From assembly GCF_015070875.1 (NCBI RefSeq), contig NZ_JADDIV010000002.1, positions 496,001 to 560,000 of the forward strand: a stretch of 64,000 nt of DNA, read 5' to 3'. The notes below the pieces were generated by a model. The model had not been told where the DNA came from. It worked only from the letters and a program-made list of their open reading frames with translations, and searched no databases. How positions within the stretch are numbered: position 1 is the stretch's first letter; every line of letters starts with the position of its first letter. Positions 26,701-36,400 of this stretch are shown here, in pieces. The position numbers and the translations under genes are program-made. The DNA comes from Ramlibacter pallidus (lineage in GTDB: Bacteria; Pseudomonadota; Gammaproteobacteria; Burkholderiales; Burkholderiaceae_C).

Positions 26701-27850
26701 TCGCCGCCCCCAGGGGCAGGCGCGCCGCGATCTGGCTCAGGGCGCCGAGGTCCAGCCGGTCGGCGCGGAATTCGCCCTGGGCCGGCATCCGCCCTTCCGC
26801 GGCGTTCCAGGTCACCGAGACGTTGCCGCCCGGCCAGCGCTGGCCTTCCTGCGTGACGAACTGCAGGTCCTGCGTGTGGAACTCGAAGCCGTCGGCCAGC
26901 CGCTTGCCGCCGAGCCGGCCGGACACCGACTGCAGCGCCAGCGGCTGCAGCTGCGGGCCGAGGGTGGCATTCACGTCCTGCAGGACGACGTCGGCGGTGC
27001 CGCCGACCACCTGGCCGCGCTGCACGTCGGCCCATGCCCGCACCCGGCCGCGGCCTTGCGCCAGCTCGAAGCCGAGGGCGGCGTGGCGACGCAGCTGCGA
27101 CACGTCGACGGCCGCGAAGTCCGCGTGCATCTCGCCGGTCCATTCCTGCCACCGGCCCGCGTTCGCGGTCAGCAGCGGCTGGCGGAACACGCCGGTGACG
27201 GTGAAGCGGTCGCCCCATTCCGGCGGCGGGGTGGCCGCCAGGCGCAGCGCATGGCGGCGCGCGCCGTTGCGGGCGACGAACTCCACCTGGCTCAGCACCA
27301 GCGGCGGCGCCCGGCGCAGTTCGTCCGTCCATTGCACCCGCCCGCCCTGGAGGATGAATTCCGTCTGGCTGAAGAACCAGTCGGCGGCGCGGCCCTCGTT
27401 GTCGCTGCTGCGCGAGACGTCCAGGCCGGCCACGAACACCCGGCCGTCCGCGGCGCGCCGGATCTCCAGCTCGGGGCGGTCGATGTACAGCTGCGTGAAG
27501 CCCAGGTTGAACATCGACCGCGGCGAGAGCGCGCCCACCACCAGGGGCAGGCGCAGCGCCACGCGCCCGCGCGGGTCGAGCAGTTCCACGTTCTCCAGGG
27601 TGAACGAAGGGATCAGGCCTTCGGTCTGGGCGCGGATGGCGCCGATGCGCACGGGAATCCCCAGCACCTGGCTGGCCCGGATTTCCAGCGCGGAACGCAT
27701 CTCGCCGATTCGCGGCACAATGAATCCATGGAGCGCACCCCACGCGATCGCCAGCAGCAAGGACGCGGCCAGCAGCAGCCCGAGCGACCACCTCGCAGCG
27801 GCTGCGAAGAGCCTCAGGGCGCGTGAGGGATACGGCGGCGTCGCATTCAT
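23741..27850 (-). CDS. yhdP: YhdP family AsmA-like envelope protein
   Basis: A 1369-residue protein with one N-terminal membrane helix (about residues 16-36) and a very long periplasmic body. It matches the YhdP/TIGR02099 family, one of the AsmA-like proteins (with TamB and YdbH) thought to form hydrophobic bridges carrying phospholipids to the outer membrane. Hallmarks are the N-terminal LEIRASQVLGIPVRIG segment after the helix and the C-terminal AsmA-like part with KADPGIAKLLGVVSLQSLP, DFRDVF and GFSFDFL, then VVPEINAGTVSL and an AQLFLRQPL end. The ATG at 27850 leaves only 24 bases to the divergent glnE start. The largest mirror-frame in the window (plus strand, 23.3-27.8 kb) is its shadow. 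Confidence 0.93.
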   Translation of the reverse strand: MNATPPYPSRALRLFAAAARWSLGLLLAASLLLAIAWGALHGFIVPRIGEMRSALEIRASQVLGIPVRIGAIRAQTEGLIPSFTLENVELLDPRGRVALRLPLVVGALSPRSMFNLGFTQLYIDRPELEIRRAADGRVFVAGLDVSRSSDNEGRAADWFFSQTEFILQGGRVQWTDELRRAPPLVLSQVEFVARNGARRHALRLAATPPPEWGDRFTVTGVFRQPLLTANAGRWQEWTGEMHADFAAVDVSQLRRHAALGFELAQGRGRVRAWADVQRGQVVGGTADVVLQDVNATLGPQLQPLALQSVSGRLGGKRLADGFEFHTQDLQFVTQEGQRWPGGNVSVTWNAAEGRMPAQGEFRADRLDLGALSQIAARLPLGAATHAALQAYAPQGLVETVHARWQGPLDALHKYQARGRAKGLEVAARPGPDGAAGVPGIRGAALEFDFTEGGGKARLAIERGALEFPGVFEEASLPFDALGADVQWQVKGQDWSVSVGNLRFANEDVQGEGKGSWRTGDASQPGGARFPGVLDLQASLSRADGTRVWRYLPNGVGKNARDYVRQSVQAGTAANTKARVRGDLRRFPWADGGGEFLITTDVRDVTFAYVPKTGAAGSGAWPPLVQLAGELVFRGNGMEVRDAKGRVQGAPRLQVNAQAQIPDFHVPQVNVQGKIAGVASEALWVVNSSPAGGMLNQALARATITGNAEVDLRLAMPLADLARSQVQGSVVLAGNDVQVTPDSPLLARARGSVQFGDKGFQLAGVQARALGGDVRLEGGTRPGAAGEPAIVQLRAQGTATAEGLRQAQELGFVARLARDFQGSTAYALALAFRRGTPEVQVTSNLQGMALNLPAPLNKPAEAAMPLRFETALTREALAPGAPLQEQMSLDLGRLASVQFVRDLAAADARVLRGSVAVGLAPGESVAMPDQGVTANVQLATFDVDAWEDAIARASGGGSPVALRGENAPGLSYLPSVLAVRAKELKVEGRTLRNVVVGGSREDRTWRVNVDADELNGYVEYRQPQNTGAGRVHARLARLSIGASEASEVEALLEQQPANIPALDVVVDEFELKGHKLGRLEIDAVNRGAGTVVREGGIREWRLNNLSLRTPEALFTASGNWAAIGAQPLPAGAPRQDPRPGERRRTSMKFRLDIGDAGLLLARFGMKDVVRRGRGSMEGNVSWLGSPLAFNHASLTGGFHVEVGGGQFLKADPGIAKLLGVVSLQSLPRRLVLDFRDVFTEGFSFDFLRGDIVIEQGIASTNNLQMKGVNAAVLMEGKADIARETQDLKVVVVPEINAGTVSLVATVINPAIGLGSFLAQLFLRQPLMRAATQEFHIDGTWSDPRVTRVARTPVTETTGATEPPANAGTVR

Positions 27851-27874
27851 GAAGACTTCGAAGTGGCGGGAATT

Positions 27875-30673
27875 ATGACCCTGGGCGTTGCGCCGGGTTC
27901 GGCATCGGACGGCACCCCTGGTTCCGACAACGGCGGCGGCGTCGCGACGGACGACACCGCCGGCGGACAAATTCCACTCTCGGGCCACTCGCGTTTCGTG
28001 CAGCGCCTGCGCCGGCGCTACGCCGCCGAACTCGCGCTGCTGCCGCCCGGCGTGCCCACGCACGACGCCCTGCGCACCGCGTACCAGGCTTTACACGCGC
28101 GTTACGACGTGCCCTCGGCGCTGCGCGTGCTGCGCCAGCTGGTCATGGAACGGCTGGCGGTGCTCGATTGCGACCTCCAGGCGCCGCTGCAGGACATCAC
28201 CTCCGCGGTCACCGAACTGGCGGAGTTCGCGCTCGACGCCGCCTGCGTCCATGCCTGCGGCGAGCTCGATGCGCTGCACGGCGCGCCCCTCACGCCGGAA
28301 GGCACCCGTGCGCAGCTTTGGGTGGTCGGCATGGGCAAGCTGGGCGCCCGCGAGCTGAACGTGTCGAGCGACATCGACCTGGTGTACGTCTACGACCAGG
28401 ACGGCGAGACGGCGGGCAATGCCGAAGGCCGCAACCGCATCAGCAACCACGAGTATTTCGCCAAGGCCGTCAAGGCGGTCTTCGGCCTGATCGGCGACGT
28501 CACCGAACACGGTTTCGTGTTCCGGGTCGACCTCGCCCTGCGCCCGAACGGCAATTCGGGCCCACCGGCGGTGTCGCTGGGCGCGCTGGAAGACTACTTC
28601 CAGGTGCAGGGCCGCGAATGGGAGCGCTTCGCCTGGATGAAGAGCCGGGTCGTCGCGCCGCGCAGCTGCATCGACGACGGCTCCGCCCAGGCGCTGCGCG
28701 CCGCGGTGCTGCCCTTCGTGTTCCGGCGCTACCTGGACTACGCCGTGTTCGACGCCCTGCGCGTGCTGCACCGGCAGATCCGCGAGCACGCCGCGCGGCG
28801 GGCCGCGGGCCGGCCCGAGCGCTCCAACGACGTGAAGCTCTCGCGCGGCGGCATCCGCGAGATCGAGTTCACCGTGCAGCTGCTGCAGGTGGTGCGCGGC
28901 GGCCAGTTCCCGGAGCTGCGCACGCGGCCGACGCTGCAGGCGCTGCAGCGGCTCGCCGCGGCGGGCCTGATGTCGGAGGAGACGGCCCGCTCGTTCGAGG
29001 CCGCCTACGTCTTCCTGCGGCGCGTGGAGCACCGCATCCAGTACCTCGACGACCAGCAGACCCACGTGCTGCCCCTGGGCTGCAGCGACGACGAGGACGA
29101 CTCCGACCTGGCGTGGATCGCGCGCAGCATGGGTTACGCCGACTGCTGTCCCTTCCTGCACGAACTCGACGGCCACCGCGAGTTCGTGGCGGAGGAGTTC
29201 GACAAGCTGCTGGGCGGGGGCGCGACCGAATGCCGCAGTTGCGCCGGGCCCAGGGGCAGCAAGGCGCCGCCGGACCTGGAGACCATCCTCGAACAGCTGC
29301 CCGCGCAGCTGCAGCAGCGCGTGCACGGCTGGTGCAGGAGCCCGCGCGTGATGGCGCTGCGCGACGACGCGCGCCACCGGCTGTCCCGGCTGATCGCGCG
29401 CACCGGCCAGTGGCTGAACGAAGGGCGCGTCTCCGAGGAAGCCGCCCTGCGCATGGCCGACTGGATCGAGCCGCTGCTGCGGCGCGAGAGCTACCTCGCG
29501 CTGCTGTGGGAACGGCCCGCCGTGCACGAGCGCCTGCTGCGCGTGCTCGGCGCCGCGCGGTGGCCGGCCCGCTACCTGATCCAGCATCCCGGCGTGATCG
29601 ACGAACTGGCCAGCGACGGGCTCCTGAGGGAGCGCTTCGCCGCCGCCGATTTCGAGCGCGAACTGGAGCACCGCAAGCGCTCGCTGACCATCACGGGCGA
29701 AGCCGACGACGAGACCCTGCTGAACCTGCTGCGGCGCGCCCACCACGCGGAGCTGTTCCGCACGCTGGCGCGCGACGTCGAGGGCGTGCTGACGGTCGAG
29801 GAGGTGGCGGACGAACTGAGCGCGCTGGCCGACACCACGCTGCGGGTCACCGCGCGCTGGTGCTGGGAGCGCCTGAAGCAGCGCCACCGGGAGGACCCGC
29901 TGTTCGCGATCCTGGGCTACGGCAAGCTGGGTGGCAAGGAACTGGGCTACGGCAGCGACCTCGACATCGTGTTCGTCTACGAGGACGAGGACGAGCGCGC
30001 TCCGGACGCGTACGCGGCCTACGTGCGCAAGATCATCAACTGGCTCTCGACCAACACGGCCGAAGGCGACCTGTTCGAGATCGACACCGCGCTGCGGCCG
30101 AACGGCAGCTCGGGCCTGCTGGTGACCACCTTCCGCGCCTACGACGACTACCAGCAGCGCCGCGGCAGCAACACCGCCTGGACCTGGGAACACCAGGCCA
30201 TGACGCGGGCACGCTTCGTGGTCGGCCTGGAATCGCTGCGCCCGCGCTTCGACGCGGTCCGCGAGGCCGTGATCACCGCGCCGCGCGACGTTGCCGCCCT
30301 GCGGCGGGAGATCGTGGCCATGCGCGAGAAGGTCCGGGCTGCCCACCCGGTGCGGGCCGGCCGTTTCGACTTGAAACACAGTCCGGGCGGCATGGTCGAC
30401 GCCGAGTTCGCCGTGCAGTTCCTGGTGCTGTCGCAGTCCGGCGCGCATCCCGAACTGGTTCCCAACGTCGGCAACATCGCGCTGCTGCGGCGCGCCGAAG
30501 CGGCCGGCCTGCTGCCCGCGGGCGCCGGCGAGGCCGCGGCCTCTGCCTATCGGGAGTTGCGCCGCATGCAGCACCATGCCCGCCTGAACGAGGAACCGAC
30601 CTCCGTCCCGCAGGATCACCTCGCGGCCGAACGCGCGGCGATCCTGGCGCTCTGGAAGCACGTCTTCGGTTGA
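27875..30673 (+). CDS. glnE: Bifunctional glutamine synthetase adenylyltransferase/deadenylase
   Basis: Controls nitrogen assimilation by attaching AMP to, or removing it from, glutamine synthetase in response to PII and glutamine. The protein has 932 residues from the ATG at 27875; a GTG at 27863 would add four. It has two nucleotidyltransferase domains, each with the G-x-GKLG...E-L...SD-x-D motif: GMGKLGARELNVSSDIDLVYV near 155 (deadenylylase half) and GYGKLGGKELGYGSDLDIVFV near 680 (adenylylase half). A regulatory helical linker lies between them. The first 40 residues are low-complexity and poorly conserved. Its promoter must lie inside yhdP because the intergenic gap is so short. Confidence 0.97.
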   Translation: MTLGVAPGSASDGTPGSDNGGGVATDDTAGGQIPLSGHSRFVQRLRRRYAAELALLPPGVPTHDALRTAYQALHARYDVPSALRVLRQLVMERLAVLDCDLQAPLQDITSAVTELAEFALDAACVHACGELDALHGAPLTPEGTRAQLWVVGMGKLGARELNVSSDIDLVYVYDQDGETAGNAEGRNRISNHEYFAKAVKAVFGLIGDVTEHGFVFRVDLALRPNGNSGPPAVSLGALEDYFQVQGREWERFAWMKSRVVAPRSCIDDGSAQALRAAVLPFVFRRYLDYAVFDALRVLHRQIREHAARRAAGRPERSNDVKLSRGGIREIEFTVQLLQVVRGGQFPELRTRPTLQALQRLAAAGLMSEETARSFEAAYVFLRRVEHRIQYLDDQQTHVLPLGCSDDEDDSDLAWIARSMGYADCCPFLHELDGHREFVAEEFDKLLGGGATECRSCAGPRGSKAPPDLETILEQLPAQLQQRVHGWCRSPRVMALRDDARHRLSRLIARTGQWLNEGRVSEEAALRMADWIEPLLRRESYLALLWERPAVHERLLRVLGAARWPARYLIQHPGVIDELASDGLLRERFAAADFERELEHRKRSLTITGEADDETLLNLLRRAHHAELFRTLARDVEGVLTVEEVADELSALADTTLRVTARWCWERLKQRHREDPLFAILGYGKLGGKELGYGSDLDIVFVYEDEDERAPDAYAAYVRKIINWLSTNTAEGDLFEIDTALRPNGSSGLLVTTFRAYDDYQQRRGSNTAWTWEHQAMTRARFVVGLESLRPRFDAVREAVITAPRDVAALRREIVAMREKVRAAHPVRAGRFDLKHSPGGMVDAEFAVQFLVLSQSGAHPELVPNVGNIALLRRAEAAGLLPAGAGEAAASAYRELRRMQHHARLNEEPTSVPQDHLAAERAAILALWKHVFG

Positions 30674-30707
30674 GCACCCCGCGCCCTGAAACGGGGCGTA
30701 CCTTCGG

Positions 30708-30737
30708 GTGACAAGATCGCCCGGCCGATGGTAGGCT
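30708..30737 (+). promoter_or_regulatory. Candidate promoter of the RND efflux operon
   Basis: GTGACA (30708-30713; five of six), 18-base spacer, TAGGCT (30732-30737; three of six). It would give a leader of about 70 bases before the outer-membrane component gene. No regulator gene or clear operator is adjacent. Confidence 0.35.
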
Positions 30738-30812
30738 CGCGGGTTTCGCTGCTTCGCGCCGCACGAGGGCGCGCCCCCGCGGCGACGAAGAAGCCCCATC
30801 AGGGAAGGAAGC

Positions 30813-32228
30813 ATGAAGCTCTCGCGCACGCTCGCGGCGGCGGCCGGCCTGCTATGGCTTGCCGGTTGCGCCGTCCCCCGTCCACCCGCCGCCGCCAGCA
30901 CCGAAGCCCCGCCGCGCTGGCATGCGCCGCTGCCGCATGCCGGCACGCTCGCCGACCTGCGCCAGTGGTGGCAGCAGTTCAACGATCCCCTGCTCGTCGA
31001 CCTGGTGGAGGCGGCGCAGACGGTGAACCCGAACGTGGCCACCGCCGGCGCCCGCATCGCGGAGGCGCGCGCCGCGCGCGTCGCCGCGCGTGCGGCCCTG
31101 CTGCCGGCACTGGACGGCAACGCCTCCGTTTCGCGGGGCAACGCGCAGCAGGGCGTGCCCACGGTCGCCACGATCGCGCAGACCGGCCTGCAGCTCGCCT
31201 GGGAGCTCGACGTGTTCGGCGGCCGCACCGCGCAAGCCGACGCGGCGCGGGCGCGCCTGGCCGGCTCCGAAGCCGGCTGGCACGAAGCGCGCGTCGCCGT
31301 CGCGGCGGAAACGGCGCTGTCGTACCTGGACCTGCGCACGTGCGAACGGCAACTCGCGGTGACCCGCAACGATGCCCGCTCGCGCGCCGAAACCGCGCGG
31401 CTGACGCAGCTGAGCGCCGATGCGGGCTTCACGGCCCCGGCGGTCGCCGCGCAGGCCCGCGCCAGTGCCGCGGAGGGCTCCGCGCGCAGCACGCAGCAGC
31501 AGGCGCAGTGCGACCTCACCGTCAAGGCGCTGGTGGCGCTGACCGGCCTCGCGGAGCCGGCGCTGCGCCAGCGCCTGGCCGCGCCGTGGGCGGAGCCGAC
31601 CGGCTTCGCGCTGCTGGCGATGCCGGCCGTGCCCGCGCGGCTGCTCGCGCAGCGGCCGGACGTCTTCGCCGCCGAACGCGCGGTCGAGGCCGCCAGCGCC
31701 GAAGTCGGGGTCGCGCGCGCGGACCGCTTCCCCCGTGTCTCGCTCGGCGGGCAGATCTCGACCGGCTGGATCCGCGCCGGCGGCCAGACCAACGACGCGC
31801 AGACCTGGACGATCGGCCCGCTGGCGCTCACCGTGCCGGTGTTCGACGCCGGCCGCCGCGCCGCCGCCGAGGATGCGGCGCAGGCCCGCTACGAGGAAGC
31901 CGTGGCGCTCTATGCGGCGCGCGTGCGCCAGGCCGTGCGCGAAGTCGAGGAAGCCCTGGTCAACCTGGAGAGCGCGCGCGAACGCAGCGAGGACGCCCGC
32001 ATCGCGGTGGAGGGCTACCGCGCGTCGTTCGCCGCGAACGAGGCCCTGTACCGCAGCGGTCTCGGCAGCCTCATCGAGCTGGAGGACCAGCGGCGCGTGG
32101 CGCTCGCCGCCGAGACCGCGCTGGTGTCGCTGCAGCGCGAACGCGTCGCCGCCTGGATCGCGCTGTACCGCGCGCTGGGCGGCGGCTGGGAGCGGCCCGA
32201 TGCCGCGCCGGCCGCGCCGCAGCCCTGA
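30813..32228 (+). CDS. RND efflux outer-membrane channel lipoprotein (OprM/NodT family)
   Basis: A 471-residue outer-membrane factor that forms the exit duct of a tripartite pump. The lipoprotein signal ends LAGC (Cys19). The body shows the two repeats of coiled-coil and strand segments typical of OprM/TolC lipoproteins, with WWQQFNDPLLVDLVE near 53, LAWELDVFGGR near 130, and the mirrored LTVPVFDAGRR near 345. A strong ribosome site (AGGGAAGGAAG) precedes the ATG. It is the first gene of an unusual order (channel, adaptor, pump); many RND operons place the channel last. Substrates are unknown. Confidence 0.95.
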   Translation: MKLSRTLAAAAGLLWLAGCAVPRPPAAASTEAPPRWHAPLPHAGTLADLRQWWQQFNDPLLVDLVEAAQTVNPNVATAGARIAEARAARVAARAALLPALDGNASVSRGNAQQGVPTVATIAQTGLQLAWELDVFGGRTAQADAARARLAGSEAGWHEARVAVAAETALSYLDLRTCERQLAVTRNDARSRAETARLTQLSADAGFTAPAVAAQARASAAEGSARSTQQQAQCDLTVKALVALTGLAEPALRQRLAAPWAEPTGFALLAMPAVPARLLAQRPDVFAAERAVEAASAEVGVARADRFPRVSLGGQISTGWIRAGGQTNDAQTWTIGPLALTVPVFDAGRRAAAEDAAQARYEEAVALYAARVRQAVREVEEALVNLESARERSEDARIAVEGYRASFAANEALYRSGLGSLIELEDQRRVALAAETALVSLQRERVAAWIALYRALGGGWERPDAAPAAPQP

Positions 32229-32265
32229 CCCGAAGAACCACGAAGAACAAGGAACAAGAAACGTG

Positions 32266-33459
32266 ATGCACCCGACCCCCCGGAACCGGCGCGCCCTCCT
32301 GCTCGCCGCCTTCACCCTGCTGCTGGCCGCCTGCGGCGACAAGGCCGCCGAACCCGCCAAGGCCGGCAAGCCGGCCCTCACCGTCACGACGACGACGCCG
32401 GTGCAGGCGATGCTGCCCGTCACGCTGGCCGCCACCGGCAACCTCGCGGCCTGGCAGGAAGCCAGCATCGGCGCCGAGGCCGGCGGCTACCGCATCACCG
32501 AAGTGCTGGCCGGCGTGGGCGACCGCGTGCGCCGCGGCCAGGTCCTGGCGCGCTTCGCCAACGACACGCTGGAGGCCGAGGTCGCGCAGGCCCGCGCCGC
32601 CTTCGCCGAGGCCGAAGCCAGCGCCGCCGACGCCGCCAACAACGCGGCCCGGGCGCGCACGCTGCAGCAGACGGGGGCCATGAGCGCCTCGCAGATCAAC
32701 CAGTACATCACCGCCGAATCCACGGCCCGGGCCCGCGTGGCCGCCGCCCGCGCACAGTTGCAGGCGCAGCAGGTGCGGCTGTCGCAGACCGCCGTGCACG
32801 CGCCGGACGACGGCGTGATCTCCGCGCGCACCGCCACCGTCGGCGCGGTGGTGCAGAACGGCGCCGAACTGTTCCGCCTGATCCGCAAGGGCCGCCTGGA
32901 ATGGCGCGCGGAAGTGACCGCGTCCGAGCTGGGACGCCTCACCGCCGGGACGCGCGCCATCATCACCGCCACCAGCGGTGCGCGCCTCGAAGGCCGCGTG
33001 CGCATGATCGGCCCGACCGTCGACCCGCAGTCGCGCGTCGCCATCGTCTACGTGGACGTGTCGCCGCTGCCCGGCCCCGCTTCGGGCAGCGCCCGCGCCG
33101 GCATGTTCGCGCGCGGCGAGTTCGACCTCGGCGCGCAGCCCGCGCTCACCGTGCCGCAGCAGGCGGTGGTGGTGCGCGAGGGCTTCAGCTACGTCTTCCA
33201 GGTGCAGCCGGACAACCGGGTGCGCCAGGTCAAGGTGCAGATCGGCCGCATCGCCGACGACCGCCTGCAGGTGCTCTCGGGCATCACCTCGGACATGCGC
33301 ATCGTCGCCAGCGGCGGCGGCTTCCTGAACGACGGCGACCTGGTGCGCGTGGCCGGCGGGCCCGCCGCGGCGCCGGCTTCCGCGGCTTCTGGCCCGGCCC
33401 GTCCTGCTTCCGCTTCCGCATCGGCGCCCGCGGCCGCTGCTTCCGGCGCCTCGCGCTGA
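32266..33459 (+). CDS. RND efflux periplasmic adaptor (HlyD/AcrA family)
   Basis: A 397-residue membrane-fusion protein linking the pump to the channel. Lipobox LLAAC gives Cys24. A lipoyl-like half motif (GGYRITEVLAGVGDRVRRGQ, residues about 76-95), an alpha-hairpin of Ala/Glu-rich helices, the second lipoyl half (VHAPDDGVISAR), and the beta-barrel and membrane-proximal parts follow in order. The C-terminal 35 residues are almost entirely Ala, Ser and Pro. The ATG at 32266 is preceded in frame by GTG; AAGGAA about 12 bases upstream serves as the ribosome site. The gene lies 37 bases after the channel gene and 10 before the pump gene. Confidence 0.95.
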   Translation: MHPTPRNRRALLLAAFTLLLAACGDKAAEPAKAGKPALTVTTTTPVQAMLPVTLAATGNLAAWQEASIGAEAGGYRITEVLAGVGDRVRRGQVLARFANDTLEAEVAQARAAFAEAEASAADAANNAARARTLQQTGAMSASQINQYITAESTARARVAAARAQLQAQQVRLSQTAVHAPDDGVISARTATVGAVVQNGAELFRLIRKGRLEWRAEVTASELGRLTAGTRAIITATSGARLEGRVRMIGPTVDPQSRVAIVYVDVSPLPGPASGSARAGMFARGEFDLGAQPALTVPQQAVVVREGFSYVFQVQPDNRVRQVKVQIGRIADDRLQVLSGITSDMRIVASGGGFLNDGDLVRVAGGPAAAPASAASGPARPASASASAPAAAASGASR

Positions 33460-33469
33460 GGACCCGTCC

Positions 33470-36400
33470 ATGAACGTTTCAGCCTGGTCCATCCGAAACC
33501 CGATCCCGGCGGTGATGCTGTTCGTGCTGCTCACCTTCGCCGGGCTGCTGTCCTTCAAGGCCATGAAGGTGCAGAACTTCCCGGACATCGACCTGCCGAC
33601 CGTGATGGTCACGGCCGCCCTGCCCGGGGCCGCACCGTCGCAGCTGGAAACCGACGTGGCGCGCAAGCTGGAGAACTCCATCGCCACGGTGCAGGGCCTC
33701 AAGCACATCTACACCAAGGTGCAGGACGGCGTGGTGACGCTCACCGCGGAATTCCGGCTGGAGAAGCCGGTGCAGGAAGCGGTGGACGACGTGCGCTCGG
33801 CGGTGGCCAAGGTGCGTTCGGACATGCCGACCGACCTGCGCGACCCCATCGTCAGCAAGCTCGAACTCGCCGGCCAGCCGGTGCTCGCCTTCACGATCGC
33901 CTCGCGCAGCATGGACGACGAGGCGCTGTCCTGGTTCGTCGACAACGACCTCTCGCGCCGGCTGCTGGCCGTGCCCGGCGTCGGCGCGGTGAACCGCGTG
34001 GGCGGCGTCACGCGCGAGATCCGCGTGGCGGTCGACCCGCTCAAGCTGCAGTCGCTGGGCGTGACCGCGGCCGACATCTCGCGCCAGCTGCGCCAGGTGC
34101 AGACCGAAAGCGCCGGCGGCCGCGCCGACCTGGGCGGGGGCGAGCAGCCGGTGCGCACGCTGGCCACCGTGCAGAGCGCGCGCGAGATCGCGCAGATGGA
34201 GATCTCGCTGCCCGGCGGCCGCAGCATCCGGCTGTCCGACGTGGCCGAGATCAGCGACACCATCGCCGAGCCGCGTGCCGCCGCGCTGCTCGACGGCAAG
34301 CCGGTGGTCGGCTTCGAGGTGGCGCGCAGCCGCGGCGAGAGCGAAGTGGCGGTCGGCGCCGCCGTGCAGAAGGCGCTGGCCGAACTGAAGGTGCAGCGCC
34401 CGGACATCGAGCTCACGCAGGCCTTCGACTTCGTCACGCCGGTGGAGGAGGAGTACGAGAGCTCGCTGAAGCTGCTGTACGAGGGCGCCATCCTGGCGGT
34501 CATCGTGGTCTGGCTGTTCCTGCGCGACTGGCGCGCCACCTTCGTCTCGGCCGTCGCCCTGCCGATGTCGGTGATCCCCGCGTTCATCGGCATGTACCTG
34601 CTGGGCTTCTCGATCAACGTGGTGACGCTGCTGGCGCTGTCGCTGGTGATCGGCATCCTGGTCGACGATGCCATCGTGGAGGTGGAGAACATCGTGCGCC
34701 ACCTGCGCATGGGCAAGACGCCGTACGAAGCCGCCATGGAGGCGGCCGACGAGATCGGGCTGGCGGTGATCGCCACCACCTTCACGCTGATCGCCGTGTT
34801 CCTGCCCACCGCGTTCATGAGCGGCGTGGCCGGCAAGTTCTTCAAGCAGTTCGGCTGGACGGCGTCGCTGGCCGTCTTCGCCTCGCTGGTCGTCGCGCGC
34901 GTGCTGACGCCCATGATGGCCGCCTACCTGCTCAAGCCGATCGTCACGCACGAAGCCGATCCCAAGTGGATGCAGCTGTACATGAAGTCGGTGAACTGGA
35001 CGATGCGGCACCGCGTGAAGACGATGATCTTCGGCACGCTGTTCTTCATCGGCTCGGTCTTCCTGATCCCGCTGCTGCCCACCGGCTTCATCCCGCCGGA
35101 CGACAACTCGCAGACGCAGGTGTACCTGGAACTGCCGCCCGGCTCCACGCTGGAGAACACGAAGGCGATCGCGGAACAGGCGCGCCGCGCCGTGGCCGGG
35201 GTCCAGCACGTCAAGACCGTCTACACCACCATCGGCGGCGGCAGCGCGGGCACCGATCCCTTCGCCAGCGCGGGCGCGGCCGAGGCGCGCAAGGCGACGC
35301 TGACCGTGCTGCTGGCCGACCGCGGCGACCGCCCGCGCAAGCAGCCGATCGAGAACGAGATCCGGCGCGCGCTGGAGCAGCTGCCCGGCGTCCGCACGAA
35401 GGTCGGCCTCGGCGGCTCCGGCGAGAAGTACATCCTCGTGCTGAGCGGCGAGGATCCGCAGGCGCTCCAGACGGCGGCACTGGCGGTCGACAAGGACCTG
35501 CGCACGATCCCCGGCCTTGGCCAGATCGCCTCCACCGCGTCGCTGGTGCGGCCGGAGATCGTGGTGCGGCCGGACTTCGCGCGTGCCGCGGACATGGGCG
35601 TGACCAGTTCGGCGATCGCGGAGACGCTGCGCATCGCGACGGCGGGCGACTACGACGTGGCCCTGGCCAAGCTGAACCTGTCGCAGCGGCAGGTGCCGAT
35701 CGTGGTGAAGCTGCGCGACGACGCCCGCCGCAACATCGAAGTGCTCGAGCGCCTGTACGTGCCGACCGCCTCCGGCGGCACCGTGATGCTGGGACAGGTG
35801 GCGACGCTGGAACTCACCGGCGGCCCGGCGGTGATCGACCGCTACGACCGCTCGCGCAACATCAACTTCGAGATCGAGCTGTCCGGCCAGGCGCTGGGCG
35901 ACGTCGCCGCCGCCGTGCAGCAGCTGCCGGCCGTGCGCAACCTGCCGCCCGGCGTGAAGGTCGTGGAGATCGGCGACGCCGAGGTGATGGGCGAGCTGTT
36001 CGCGAGCTTCGGCCTGGCCATGCTGACCGGCGTGCTGTGCATCTACATCGTGCTGGTGCTGCTGTTCAAGGACTTCCTGCACCCGGTGACCATCCTGAGC
36101 GCGCTGCCGCTGTCGCTCGGCGGCGCCTTCGTCGGCCTGCTGATCGCGCAGAAGTCCTTCTCCATGCCCTCGCTGATCGGCCTGATCATGCTGATGGGGA
36201 TCGCGACCAAGAACTCGATCCTGCTGGTGGAGTACGCGATCGTCGCGCGGCGCGAACACGGCATGGGCCGCTTCGAGGCGCTGCTGGACGCCTGCCACAA
36301 GCGCGCGCGTCCCATCATCATGACCACCATCGCCATGGTGGCGGGCATGCTGCCCATCGCCATCGGCTGGGGTGCGGCCGACCCGAGCTTCCGCTCGCCG

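Noticed and set aside
23303-27826. 1507-codon open frame on the plus strand opposite yhdP
   Set aside because: Composition is His/Arg/Ala/Gln-rich, as expected for the mirror of a high-GC gene. The minus-strand frame has a membrane helix and family motifs throughout.
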